Origin: DASQFQ01 sp963805525
GTDB taxonomy: Bacteria > Actinomycetota > Thermoleophilia > Solirubrobacterales > Solirubrobacteraceae
Length of the DNA: 64,000 nt
Assembly (NCBI GenBank): GCA_963805525.1
Contig: CAWDUT010000004.1
Span: 1 to 64,000, forward strand
Direction of reading: 5' to 3'
Shown here piece by piece: positions 8,304 through 17,029 of the stretch (positions are counted from its first letter, which is position 1; each line of letters begins with the position of its first letter). Both the position numbers and the translations under genes were made by a program. The notes beneath the pieces are model-generated. The model saw only the letters and a program-made list of their open reading frames with translations. It ran no database searches and was not told the origin of the DNA.

Positions 8304-9302
8304 CTACTCCTCGATCATGCCCTTCTGCGCCAGCGTGTAGAGCAGCGCGAGCGAAGGCCCCACCAGCAGGACCGCGAAGCCGAACACGATCAGCACGCTC
8401 GTGAGCGTGTCGCTGGGCGCGGCGCCGGCGTCGATCGTCAGCTCCTTCGGCAGCAGATACGGGTGCTGGGCGACGCCCCAGCCCCAGACGACGGCGACGA
8501 CCGCCCCGACCGCGAGCGCGCGGGCGCCGCGGCGGGCGCCGCGCATGAGCAACACGAGCACGCCGGCGCCGCACAGCGCCGACACGATCACGAGCGGCAA
8601 GGCGTCGCCCGTGAGCCCGTCGTAGACGTATCGCGCGTCCGCGTGCAGGTCGACGATGCCCGCCACGGCGAACACCCCCGCGACGACCGCGGCGCCGAGC
8701 GCCCGAGTGGTGAAGTAGCGCTCGAGGTCCGGATCGCGGGCGCGACGCGCGTCGCTGACGAGGAACACCGCGGCGAGGTAGGCGGACGTGGCGACGAAGA
8801 GCGCGCCGATCAGCAGCGAGGTGGCGTTGAGCCAGCTCGACACCGGGTCGCCGGCCGCGTTGCCGACCGGCACCCGGCCGGACGCCACCGCGCCGACGAC
8901 GGTGCCCATGAAGAACGGCGTCAGCAGCGACGACACCCCGAACAGGCGCTCGGCGAACTCGCGCCCGCGTAGACGGCGCGCGGCCTTGTGGAACGCGAAG
9001 CCCGAGCCGCGCAGCACGATCCCGAACGCGGCCAGGCTGAGCGGGATGAAGAGCGTCGAGAAGATCGACCCGAAGGTGGACGAGAAGCCGGTCCACAGGA
9101 CGACGAGGACGAAGATCAGCCAGACGTGGTTGGCCTCCCATACCGGGCCGATCGCCCAGTCGATCAGCTCGCGCGCGCGGCGCCCGCGGTCGCCGTGCGC
9201 GAATAGGCTCCAGAAGCCGGCGCCGAAGTCGGCGCCGCCGAACACCGCGTAGGCCGTGACGCCCGCCCACAGCACCGCGGCAACCGCGTCGGCGCTGCTC
9301 AC
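8304..9302 (-). CDS. cydB: Cytochrome bd ubiquinol oxidase subunit II
   Basis: 332 residues from GTG 9302, which overlaps the cydA stop in a GTGA junction. Subunit II features are clear: VFGGADFGAGFW near the N-terminus, GPVWEANHVWLIF near residue 52, and about eight transmembrane helices. With CydA it forms the quinol:O2 oxidoreductase that uses hemes b558, b595 and d and reduces oxygen at low concentrations without pumping protons. It is the last gene of the coupled operon running from 16889 down to 8304. Confidence 0.95.
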   Translation of the reverse strand: MSSADAVAAVLWAGVTAYAVFGGADFGAGFWSLFAHGDRGRRARELIDWAIGPVWEANHVWLIFVLVVLWTGFSSTFGSIFSTLFIPLSLAAFGIVLRGSGFAFHKAARRLRGREFAERLFGVSSLLTPFFMGTVVGAVASGRVPVGNAAGDPVSSWLNATSLLIGALFVATSAYLAAVFLVSDARRARDPDLERYFTTRALGAAVVAGVFAVAGIVDLHADARYVYDGLTGDALPLVIVSALCGAGVLVLLMRGARRGARALAVGAVVAVVWGWGVAQHPYLLPKELTIDAGAAPSDTLTSVLIVFGFAVLLVGPSLALLYTLAQKGMIEE

Positions 9303-10684
9303 GGCGCGCCTTCCGAGGCGACGGCCGGCGGGGGCGGCGCGGGACCGTAGGGCACGTCCGGCTCCGGCTCGTCGGCGGAGCGCCAGCGCCGCGCCATCGC
9401 CCGCAGGGTCACGATGAGCGCCGTCCCGAGCAGCACGTACAGGAGCAGCACGGCGGTGAACGTGACGTAGACGCCGTTCGACTTCGTCACCGCGTCCTCG
9501 GTGCGCATGATCTGGTTCACGATCCAGGGCTGGCGGCCGACCTCGGTGACGATCCAGCCGCACTCGAGCGCGATCACCGACGCGATGCCGGACACGGCGA
9601 CCGCGCGCAGGAACCACGGCGTCCCTGGGATGTCGCGCTTCCTCCACCAGGCGATCAGGAGCCACAGCCCGAGCGCGATGAGGGCGCTGCAGACGCCGAC
9701 CATGGTGTCGAACGCCCAGTGCAGCATCGTGTTGAACGGCGGCCGGTCGTCGGGCGGCACGGAGTCGAGCCCGGTGACCTTCGTGCTGGTGCTCCAGCCG
9801 ACGAGGAACGAGTCGAAGCCGGGGATGCCGACGCCGCCCTTGACGCCGTCGGCCGTGCAGCGGCCGTAGATGTACTCGGTCACGTCCGTGGAGGTCTTCT
9901 GGACGCACTCCATCGCCGCGAACTTGACCGGCTGGTGGTCCGCGATCGCCCGCGCCGCGGTGTCGCCGACCGCGAACTGGATCGGGGTCGCGATGCACGC
10001 CACGGTCAGCGGGATCAGCAGCCCGAGGCGGTGGTAGCGGTCGCGCCGCCCGCGCAGCATCCCCACGGCGTAGACGGAGGCGACGAGGAAGCCCGTGACG
10101 AGGTAGGCGGCCAGGATCATGTGCGGCACCTCGTAGGGCACCGCCGGGTTGAAGATGACCTTCAGCGGATCGACGTCGGTCACGTTCCCGCTGGTCGGGC
10201 TGAAGCCCTGCGGCTGGTTCATCCACGAGTTGACCGAGACGACCGAGAAGGCGCCGCCGATGCCGGTGATCACGATCGGCACGCCGGCCCAGAAGTGCGT
10301 CCACGGCGCGAGCCGGTCCCAGCCGAAGATGTAGATGGCGACGAAGATCGCCTCGAGGAAGAAGCAGATCCCCTCGATCGCGAACAGGACCCCGAACACC
10401 TCGCCGAAGCGGCCGGTGAACTCGGGCCACAGCAGCCCGAACTCGAACGAGATCACGGTGCCGGTGACCGCGCCGACCGCGAACGTCACCGCGACCACCT
10501 TCGACCAGCGCCGCGCGAGCAGCAGCGCGTCGGGGTCGTCGTGGCGGAGGCCGCGGTAGTTGGCGATCAGCATGATCGCCGGGAACGCCACGCCCAGGCT
10601 CGCGAGGATGATGTGGAAGCCGAGCGTGAACGCCATCTGGCTCCGCGCCGGCGCGAGCTGCGAGGCGAGGAGCAGCCAGGTCAC
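9299..10684 (-). CDS. cydA: Cytochrome bd ubiquinol oxidase subunit I
   Basis: 461 residues from GTG 10684, whose first bases overlap the NDH-2 stop. Expected heme ligands and conserved residues are visible: LGFHIILASLGVAFP (heme b595 histidine), FAIEGICFFLEAIF (the two proton-channel glutamates), VPYEVPHMILAAYL (heme b558 histidine) and EVGRQPWIV. The segment between helices containing QPVKFAAMEC is the quinol-binding region and is of the short Q-loop type. The C-terminus ends in a proline-rich cytoplasmic tail. It is coupled upstream to NDH-2 and downstream to CydB. Confidence 0.96.
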   Translation of the reverse strand: MTWLLLASQLAPARSQMAFTLGFHIILASLGVAFPAIMLIANYRGLRHDDPDALLLARRWSKVVAVTFAVGAVTGTVISFEFGLLWPEFTGRFGEVFGVLFAIEGICFFLEAIFVAIYIFGWDRLAPWTHFWAGVPIVITGIGGAFSVVSVNSWMNQPQGFSPTSGNVTDVDPLKVIFNPAVPYEVPHMILAAYLVTGFLVASVYAVGMLRGRRDRYHRLGLLIPLTVACIATPIQFAVGDTAARAIADHQPVKFAAMECVQKTSTDVTEYIYGRCTADGVKGGVGIPGFDSFLVGWSTSTKVTGLDSVPPDDRPPFNTMLHWAFDTMVGVCSALIALGLWLLIAWWRKRDIPGTPWFLRAVAVSGIASVIALECGWIVTEVGRQPWIVNQIMRTEDAVTKSNGVYVTFTAVLLLYVLLGTALIVTLRAMARRWRSADEPEPDVPYGPAPPPPAVASEGAP

Positions 10685-12000
10685 GGCGCGGCCAGCGGCT
10701 GGCGATCCTGGTCCCAGTCGATCCGCGCGGCGTCCGCGCGATCCAGGATCTGCGGGCCGCGGTGGCTCGTGAAGTAGTCCGAGCCCCACGTGATGAACGC
10801 GTCGACGCGGTTGCGCACGCCGTTCATGAGTGTTGCGTGCACGCCCAGCCAGGCGGAGAACGCGATCGTGCCGTGCAGCTCGTGCCGGTGCTCCCCCACC
10901 TCGGCGATCGCGGCGCCGCGGCCGATCATGGCCATGATGCCCTTGTCGTGGTAGTGGAACGAGCTGCGCGGCTTGCCGGCGATGCCGGCGCGGATGTTGT
11001 CCGCGGCCCAGGTGCCGCTCTGCAGCGCCACGGAGCCGAGCTGCGGGTGGGTGCTGCCGTCGGGGGCGGGGATGTTGGCGACGTCGCCGATCGCGTAGAC
11101 GCCGGGCGCGCCCTGGACGGTCAGGTCCGGCAGCACGTCGATGCGGCCGCCGCGCCCGCGCTGCAGCCCCGAGGCGGCGGCCAGCGGCGGCGCCATGATG
11201 CCGCCGCCCCAGACGACGCAGCGGGTCGGGATGACCGTCCCGTCCCCCAGGGTCACGTGACCGGGCCCGATGTCGGTGACGGCGACCCCGAGGTGGATCC
11301 GGACGCCCTTGCGCGTGAGCACCTTGGTGACGTAGTCGTGCGCCTTGTCGGAGAAGGCTCCGAGCAGCGTGTGACCGAGGTCGACGAGGTGGATCTGCGC
11401 CGACGTCACCGCCAGGTCCGGGTACTGCCCGGTCATCGTCTCGTGGATCAGGTCGGCCAGCGCCCCCGCGAGCTCCACCCCGGTCGGCCCGCCGCCGACC
11501 ACGACGAAGTTCAGCGCGCCCTGCGCGATCAGGTCGGGGTCGCGATCGGCCTCCTCGAACACCGCCAGGATCCGCGAACGCAGCCGCTGCGCATCGTCGA
11601 GCGAGTAGAGCGGGAAGGCGTGCTCGCCGGCCCCGGGGGTGTGGAAGAAGTTCGGCCGCGAGCCGGCCGCGAGGACGAGCTCGTCACCGGACAGCCGCTC
11701 GCCGTCGGTGGTCGTGATCGAGCGTGCCTCGGGATCCAGCTCCGCCACCTGCCCGAGCTTGACCCGCACGTTCTCCTGGCCCGCGAACAGCTTGCGCAGC
11801 GAGTAGGCGATGTCGCTCGGTGCGAGCTGCGAGGTCGCCACCTGGTAGAGCAGCGGCTGGAACTGGTGGTAGTTGTTCTGGTCGATCAATGTGATCCGCA
11901 CGTCGCGGTGAGGCGCGAGCTGCCGCGCGCAGCCGACGCCGGCGAAGCCGCCGCCGACGATGACGACGTGGCGCTGGCCGTTCCCGTTGTCAGGCGGCAT
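10681..12000 (-). CDS. ndh: Type II NADH dehydrogenase (NDH-2)
   Basis: 439 residues. It has an FAD-binding motif VVIVGGGFAGVGCARQL at the N-terminus, a second NADH-binding Rossmann motif FVVVGGGPTGVELAGAL near residue 165, and the closing FAD motif VYAIGDVANI near 305. The C-terminal 100 residues contain the amphipathic stretch typical of membrane-attached NDH-2. It oxidises NADH and reduces quinone without pumping protons. It lies between a GMC oxidoreductase (11-base overlap) and cydA (4-base overlap), so it very likely feeds quinol to the bd oxidase encoded next to it. Confidence 0.94.
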   Translation of the reverse strand: MPPDNGNGQRHVVIVGGGFAGVGCARQLAPHRDVRITLIDQNNYHQFQPLLYQVATSQLAPSDIAYSLRKLFAGQENVRVKLGQVAELDPEARSITTTDGERLSGDELVLAAGSRPNFFHTPGAGEHAFPLYSLDDAQRLRSRILAVFEEADRDPDLIAQGALNFVVVGGGPTGVELAGALADLIHETMTGQYPDLAVTSAQIHLVDLGHTLLGAFSDKAHDYVTKVLTRKGVRIHLGVAVTDIGPGHVTLGDGTVIPTRCVVWGGGIMAPPLAAASGLQRGRGGRIDVLPDLTVQGAPGVYAIGDVANIPAPDGSTHPQLGSVALQSGTWAADNIRAGIAGKPRSSFHYHDKGIMAMIGRGAAIAEVGEHRHELHGTIAFSAWLGVHATLMNGVRNRVDAFITWGSDYFTSHRGPQILDRADAARIDWDQDRQPLAAP

Positions 12001-13579
12001 GCGCGTGCTCCGCTTCCGTGGTGGAGGCGCCGAGCCGCTCGAGGATCCGCTCCCCCACGCGCAGCGCGTTCGCCATCGCGGTGAGCGCCGGATTCACCGC
12101 GCCGATGCTCGGGAAGAAGCTCGTGTCGACGACGTAGAGGTTGTCGACCTCGTGGGCGCGGCAGTCGGCGTCGAGCACCGAGCCGGCCGGGTCGGTGCCG
12201 AAGCGGCACGTCCCCGCCTGGTGCGCGACGCCCGCGACCGGGATGTCGTTCTTCAGGTAGGCGTGCCGCGGGAGCAGGTGCTCGTGATGCATGCCGAGCT
12301 TCCCCAGCAGCGACTTGAGCTCGTGCAGCAGGCGCTGCTTCGGGGCGTCGTTGGTGGGCAGGTAGGCGAGCGAGATGCTGCCGTCGCTGCGCAGCGTGAC
12401 GCGATTCTCGGGCCGGGGCAGGTCCTCGGTGGAGAGCCAGAAGTCGACGGCGTGCTCGGCGACCTTGTCGAGCGTCCACTGCGGCGCAAGCTTGGTCTGC
12501 AGGGGCTTCTCGCCGCGGTACATCTCGGCGCTCGACTTGCCGACCATCTGGATGTTGCCGAGCGGGTAGTCGACGCCCGGGCCGCCGAAGTAGAAGTCGT
12601 TGAGCCCCAGCGTCTTCTGGAACACGGTCGGGTTCGGCTCCTTGGAGAGCGCGAGCACGGCCTGGCTGGCGTGGAACATGTAGTTGCGCCCGACCTGGTC
12701 GGAGCCGTTGGCGAGCCCGCGCGGGTGCTGCTCGCTGGCCGACGCGAGCAGCAGCTTGGCGCTGTTGGCCGCGCCGCACGAGACGACCACGAGGTCGCCG
12801 GCGTAGGTCTCGCGCTCGCCGTCGCGGTCGACCACCACACCGGTCACGGCGGTGCCGGCGGGGTTGGTCTCCAGGCGCACGACCTCGGCGCCGGTGAGCA
12901 GCGTGACGTTCTCGTGCCGCAGCGCGGGCCGCACGCCGAGCACCTCGGCGTCGGACTTCGCGTGCACGAGGCACGGGAAGCCGTCGCACGTCGCGCAGCG
13001 CACGCACGCGCTGCTGGGCATGTCGCGCTCATTGAGCATCACGCCGCAGGGCGCGTGGAAGGGGTGGTGCCCGGCCGCCTCGAGGTCGTCGGCCAGTTGC
13101 TGGATGCGCGGCTCGTGGGAGACGGCGGGGAACGGGTAGGGCGCGCTCGCCGGCGGCTCGGTCGGGTCCTCCCCGCGCGCGCCGTGGACGTGGTAGAGGC
13201 GCTCGGCCTCGGTGTAGTAGGGCTCGAACTCGTCGTAGCCGACCGGCCACGCGGGCGAGATGCCGTCGTGGTGGCGCAGCTCGCCGAAGTCCTCGCGGCG
13301 CAGCCGGTAGAGCGCGGCGCCGTACAGCTTGGTGGCGCCGCCCACGAAGTAGTGCACCTGCGGCTGGAACGGCTTGCCGTCGGCGTCGTACCACGTGTCC
13401 TCCGACACGTAGCGGTTGTCGACGAACACCTCGTGCGCGCCCCAGTTCGCGGGCTCGCGGGGCAGCCATCCGCCGCGCTCGAGCAGCAGGATGCGCTTGC
13501 CGGACGCAGCCAGGCGGCGGACGAGCGTGCCGCCGCCGGCGCCGCTGCCGATCACGATGACGTCGTAGTGATGGCTCAT
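11990..13579 (-). CDS. GMC-family FAD oxidoreductase
   Basis: 529 residues from ATG 13579 (ATGA overlap with the GH15 stop). The N-terminus has the FAD motif VIVIGSGAGGGTLVRRLAA. The C-terminus has the GMC signature region HQAGTCRFGTDPAGSVLD and then DTSFFPSIGAVNPALTAMAN, which carries the active-site residues. A cluster of cysteines (SACVRCATCDGFPC) in the middle is typical of the glucose/sugar-alcohol and choline dehydrogenase-like subgroup. No signal peptide is seen. The likely substrate is a sugar or alcohol; its position between GH15 and NDH-2 suggests that its electrons enter the same quinone pool. Confidence 0.9.
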   Translation of the reverse strand: MSHHYDVIVIGSGAGGGTLVRRLAASGKRILLLERGGWLPREPANWGAHEVFVDNRYVSEDTWYDADGKPFQPQVHYFVGGATKLYGAALYRLRREDFGELRHHDGISPAWPVGYDEFEPYYTEAERLYHVHGARGEDPTEPPASAPYPFPAVSHEPRIQQLADDLEAAGHHPFHAPCGVMLNERDMPSSACVRCATCDGFPCLVHAKSDAEVLGVRPALRHENVTLLTGAEVVRLETNPAGTAVTGVVVDRDGERETYAGDLVVVSCGAANSAKLLLASASEQHPRGLANGSDQVGRNYMFHASQAVLALSKEPNPTVFQKTLGLNDFYFGGPGVDYPLGNIQMVGKSSAEMYRGEKPLQTKLAPQWTLDKVAEHAVDFWLSTEDLPRPENRVTLRSDGSISLAYLPTNDAPKQRLLHELKSLLGKLGMHHEHLLPRHAYLKNDIPVAGVAHQAGTCRFGTDPAGSVLDADCRAHEVDNLYVVDTSFFPSIGAVNPALTAMANALRVGERILERLGASTTEAEHAHAA

Positions 13580-15471
13580 GTGCGCAGCTCCAGTTCCTCG
13601 GCGACGATGATCCGCGCGGCGGCCTCGATCAGGGCGAGGTGCGAGAACGCCTGCGGGAAGTTGCCGAGGTGCCGGCCGGTGGCCGCGTCGAACTCCTCGG
13701 CGTAGAGCCCGAGCGGGGACGCCACCCGCAGCAGGCGGTCCATCAGATCGCGCGCCCGCTGCCCCTCGCCGATGATCGCGAGCGCCGACACCAGCCAGAA
13801 CGAGCAGATCAGGAACGTGCCCTCCTTGCCCGAGAGGCCGTCGTCGGTCTCGTCGGTCTTGTAGCGCAGGACGAACCCGTCCTCGGTCAGCTCCTCGGCG
13901 ATCGCGATCACGCTCGCGCGCATCCGCGCGTCGGTCCCCGGCAGGAAGCCGAAGATCGGCGCCAGCAGCGTCGATGCGTCCAGCGCGTCGGTCTCGTAGT
14001 GCTGGCGCAGCACGCCGCGGGCGTCGACGCCGTGCTCGAGGATGTCCTCGCGGATCTCCTCGGCGGTCGCCTGCCACGTCGACGCGAGCTGATCCTCACC
14101 CCAGATCCCGGCGAGCTTCGCGGCGCGGTCGAGCGCGACCCAGCCCATCAGCTTCGAGGAGACGTAGTGCTGGGGCGCGCCGCGCGCCTCCCAGATCCCT
14201 TGGTCCGGCTGGCGCCAGACCTCCGTCGCGCACTCGGCCTGCGCCCGCACGATCGGCCACAGCCGCCGCGGGAGCCGCTGGCTGCGCTCCGTGTGCAACA
14301 GGATCGAGTCGAGCACCGCGCCGTAGACGTCGTTCTGGCGCTGGTCGAAGGCGCCGTTGCCGATCCGCACCGGGCGCGCGCCCGCGTAGCCCGACAGGTC
14401 GTCTCGCGTCGTCTCGGTCAGGTCGCGGCGACCGTCGATCCCGTACATGATCTGCAGCGCGCCGTCGTCGTTCGGCTCGAGGTCGGCGACGAACTGCATG
14501 AACTCGTCGGCCTCCCAGTCGAGGTTCAGCCAGTGCAGCGCGCGCAGCGTGAAGGTCGAGTCGCGCATCCACGTGTAGCGGTAGTCCCAGTTGCGTTCGC
14601 CGCCGGGCGTCTCCGGCAGCGACGTCGTCAGCGCCGCCACCGTCGCGCCGGTCGGCATGTAGGTGAGGGCCTTGATGGCGAGCACCGAGCGCTGGAGCGC
14701 CTCCCGGAAGCGATGGTCGGGCATCCTGGCGCGGCCGAGCCAGTCGCGCCAGAAGCGCGTCGTCGCGTCGAGGCGCGCGGAGGCGTCCTCGATGTCGGCC
14801 GGCGACGCCAGCTTCTCGGCCCACGACAGCGAGCAGAACAGCCGCTCGCCGGAGTGGAGGACGTGGCGCGCGCGGACCCGGTTGGCCTCGATGCCCAGCG
14901 CCATGTCGGTCGTGAGCCGGATCACCTGGCCGGCCCCGCTGGCGTCGGCGGTGTGCAGGTCGTCGCCGACGAGCTCCCACTCGGCCGGGGTGCGGCCGTA
15001 GTCGAAGACCGGCTCGCAGATCAGCTCGACCTCGACCTGGCCCTCCAGGCACTCGACGGTGCGGACGAGCAGGTGCTCGGCGTCCTCGTCCGCGGGCGGC
15101 CGCGTGTGCGGCGTGATCGTGTCCTCGCCGTGGCGGGGGCCGAGCGTCAGCGCGTCGCGGACCTCGATCCAGCCGGTCGGGGTCTTCCACGTCGTGACGA
15201 GCGTGTTGGTGCCGGGCAGGTAGTTTCGCGACGAGGGGTGGTTGATGCCGAACGGGCCGATCCGGAACGTGCCCGCGCCGCGGTCGAGCAGCGTGCCGAA
15301 CACGCTCGGGGCGTCGAAGCGCGGCACGCACAGCCAGTCGATCGCGCCGTCGGGCGCCACCAGCGCGCCGGTGTGGCAGTCCGACAGGAAGGCGTAGTCG
15401 GCGATCGGCGGGAACGGCGAGGGCGCCGCCGCGCTCTGCTCGGCCGATTCGCTCAGCGTGGGCGCGGTCAT
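13576..15471 (-). CDS. Glycoside hydrolase family 15 protein, second copy
   Basis: 631 residues from ATG 15471, overlapping the zwf stop by four bases. It is clearly paralogous to the enzyme at 1164-3113: the same SPFPPIADYAFLSDC opening, GERNWDYRYTWMRDS, GIWEARGAPQHYVSSKLMGW (catalytic acid) and YAEEFDAATGRHLGNFPQAF (catalytic base). It releases glucose from trehalose or alpha-glucans in the cytoplasm. Translation is coupled to G6PDH upstream and the GMC oxidoreductase downstream, so it probably supplies sugar to that oxidative pathway. Confidence 0.94.
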   Translation of the reverse strand: MTAPTLSESAEQSAAAPSPFPPIADYAFLSDCHTGALVAPDGAIDWLCVPRFDAPSVFGTLLDRGAGTFRIGPFGINHPSSRNYLPGTNTLVTTWKTPTGWIEVRDALTLGPRHGEDTITPHTRPPADEDAEHLLVRTVECLEGQVEVELICEPVFDYGRTPAEWELVGDDLHTADASGAGQVIRLTTDMALGIEANRVRARHVLHSGERLFCSLSWAEKLASPADIEDASARLDATTRFWRDWLGRARMPDHRFREALQRSVLAIKALTYMPTGATVAALTTSLPETPGGERNWDYRYTWMRDSTFTLRALHWLNLDWEADEFMQFVADLEPNDDGALQIMYGIDGRRDLTETTRDDLSGYAGARPVRIGNGAFDQRQNDVYGAVLDSILLHTERSQRLPRRLWPIVRAQAECATEVWRQPDQGIWEARGAPQHYVSSKLMGWVALDRAAKLAGIWGEDQLASTWQATAEEIREDILEHGVDARGVLRQHYETDALDASTLLAPIFGFLPGTDARMRASVIAIAEELTEDGFVLRYKTDETDDGLSGKEGTFLICSFWLVSALAIIGEGQRARDLMDRLLRVASPLGLYAEEFDAATGRHLGNFPQAFSHLALIEAAARIIVAEELELRT

Positions 15472-16889
15472 GACCCCACCCACGGGCCGTGCCAGCCGCC
15501 GTGCCTTGCGACGAGCTTGTCCGCCTCCGCCGGGCCCCAGCTGCCCTTCGCGTACGGGTGCACGGGCAGCGAGTTGTCGAGCAGCGGCTGCAGCACGCGC
15601 CACGTCTCCTCGACGCTGTCCTGGCGGGTGAAGCGCGTGCTGTCGCCGAGCATCGCGGCCTGCAGCAGCACCTCGTAGGGCGTCGGCCCCTCCCCTCCCT
15701 GGTGCGCGAACTCGAGGTCGAGCGAGAACTGCTCCGCGTTGCGCGAGCCGGCGGGCTGCGCCTCGACCAGCATCCTGACGCCGGTCGAGGGGTCGAGCCG
15801 GACCACCAGCTGACCCGGCTCGGGCCGGCGCGCGTGGTCGCCGCGGAAGTACAGCCGCGGCGGGCGGCGGAAGATGAGCCGCAGCTCGGTCTGGGTCACC
15901 GGCAGGTGCTTGCCGGTGCGGATGAAGAACGGCACGCCCTCCCAGCGCCAGCTGTCGATCTCCAGGCGGATCGCCGCGTAGGTCTCGGTGGCGGAGTCGG
16001 CGGCGACGCCGTCGATGGCCCGGTAGCCGTCGTACTGCCCGCGCACGTAGTGCGCCGGGTCGGCCGGCGGCATGGCCGCGAACACCTGGTAGAGGGCGTC
16101 CTTGAGCGCCTGCGGGCTCGACGGGGGCTCCATCGCCGCGGCGCCGACCACCTGCATGAGGTGGTTGACGACCACGTCGCGCACCGCCCCGACCGGGTCG
16201 TAGAAGTGCCCGCGGTCCTCGACGCCGAAGTCCTCGGCCATCGTGATCTGCACGCAGGCCACGTGCTCGCGGCTCCAGATCGGCTCGAACATCGAGTTCG
16301 CGAAGCGGAGGTAGAGGATCTCGGCGAGGCCCATCTTCCCCAGGAAGTGGTCGATCCGATAGAGCTGCGACTCGTCGATGTGGCTGTGGATCTCCGCGTT
16401 GAGCGCCTGCGCCGAGGCCACGTCGTGGCCGAACGGCTTCTCGACCACGACCCGCGCGTTCGCGGTCACCCCGGCCGCCGCGAGCCCGCCGACCACGGTG
16501 CCGAACAGGAACGGCGGGATCTCGAGGTAGAAGACCGGGCTGCGCTTGCCGTCGATCGCCGCCGCGACGCGGCCGAACGTGGCGGCGTCGCCGAAGTCGC
16601 CCTGGACATAGGAGAGCCGCTCGGCGAGCCGGCCGAAGACCTCCTCGTCGATCGGCGCTCCGATCGACTCGCGGGCGCGCCGGCGCAGATCCTCCACGGT
16701 CCAGTCGTCGACCGCCACGCCGACGATCGGGCAGTCGATGAGCCCGCGCTGCTCGAGCCGGTAGAGCGAGCCGAAGGTCATGACCTTCGCGAGGTCACCG
16801 GTGATCCCGAACACGACGAGGACGTCCGCGGGCTCGTGGCCGTTCGTCGTTGCGCCCGCCGACACCTGCGGATGAGTGGCAATCGTCAT
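15468..16889 (-). CDS. zwf: Glucose-6-phosphate 1-dehydrogenase (first copy)
   Basis: 473 residues from ATG 16889. It has the dinucleotide motif VVFGITGDLAK, VVVEKPFGHD and the active-site signature YRIDHFLGKM, all in the usual order. It oxidises glucose-6-phosphate to 6-phosphogluconolactone, making NADPH or NADH. It is slightly shorter than the second copy (29702-31174) and less conserved around GDLAKVMTFGSLY, where most enzymes have GDLAKRKLLPAL. It is the first gene of the operon; a 20-bp box lies 32 bases upstream. The frame is open further upstream, but residues before MTIATHPQ are not protein-like. Confidence 0.95.
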   Translation of the reverse strand: MTIATHPQVSAGATTNGHEPADVLVVFGITGDLAKVMTFGSLYRLEQRGLIDCPIVGVAVDDWTVEDLRRRARESIGAPIDEEVFGRLAERLSYVQGDFGDAATFGRVAAAIDGKRSPVFYLEIPPFLFGTVVGGLAAAGVTANARVVVEKPFGHDVASAQALNAEIHSHIDESQLYRIDHFLGKMGLAEILYLRFANSMFEPIWSREHVACVQITMAEDFGVEDRGHFYDPVGAVRDVVVNHLMQVVGAAAMEPPSSPQALKDALYQVFAAMPPADPAHYVRGQYDGYRAIDGVAADSATETYAAIRLEIDSWRWEGVPFFIRTGKHLPVTQTELRLIFRRPPRLYFRGDHARRPEPGQLVVRLDPSTGVRMLVEAQPAGSRNAEQFSLDLEFAHQGGEGPTPYEVLLQAAMLGDSTRFTRQDSVEETWRVLQPLLDNSLPVHPYAKGSWGPAEADKLVARHGGWHGPWVGS

Positions 16890-16921
16890 GCCGACAGCGA
16901 ACCGCCGCGGCAGGCGACCGC

Positions 16922-16941
16922 CCTCACCCGAAGGGGATGAG
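16922..16941. promoter_or_regulatory. Repeated 20-bp box, copy 2
   Basis: The plus strand reads CCTCACCCGAAGGGGATGAG, a near-palindrome (CTCACCC / GGGATGAG). It is 32 bases upstream of the first codon of the zwf-cyd operon, the same distance as copy 1 from its minus-strand gene. It also lies 88 bases before the LuxR regulator start at 17030, which makes that regulator a candidate binder. Confidence 0.5.
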
Positions 16942-17029
16942 ATTTGTCGTGGGGATGCGGGCCTACCCACGGAAAGGCGGGTCCGCGCCCTTGTCCGCCC
17001 CTCCCACGGTGGAAGATGCTCAACCGGCG

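Noticed and set aside
12960..13030. Cysteine cluster in the GMC oxidoreductase as an iron-sulfur site
   Set aside because: CxxCxxC-type cysteines are a known conserved feature of this GMC subgroup and are not by themselves evidence of a cluster.
16937..17029. N-terminal extension of the MalT-like regulator from ATG 16937
   Set aside because: It would place the start inside the repeated 20-bp box and add 31 residues with no similarity to the ATPase domain.
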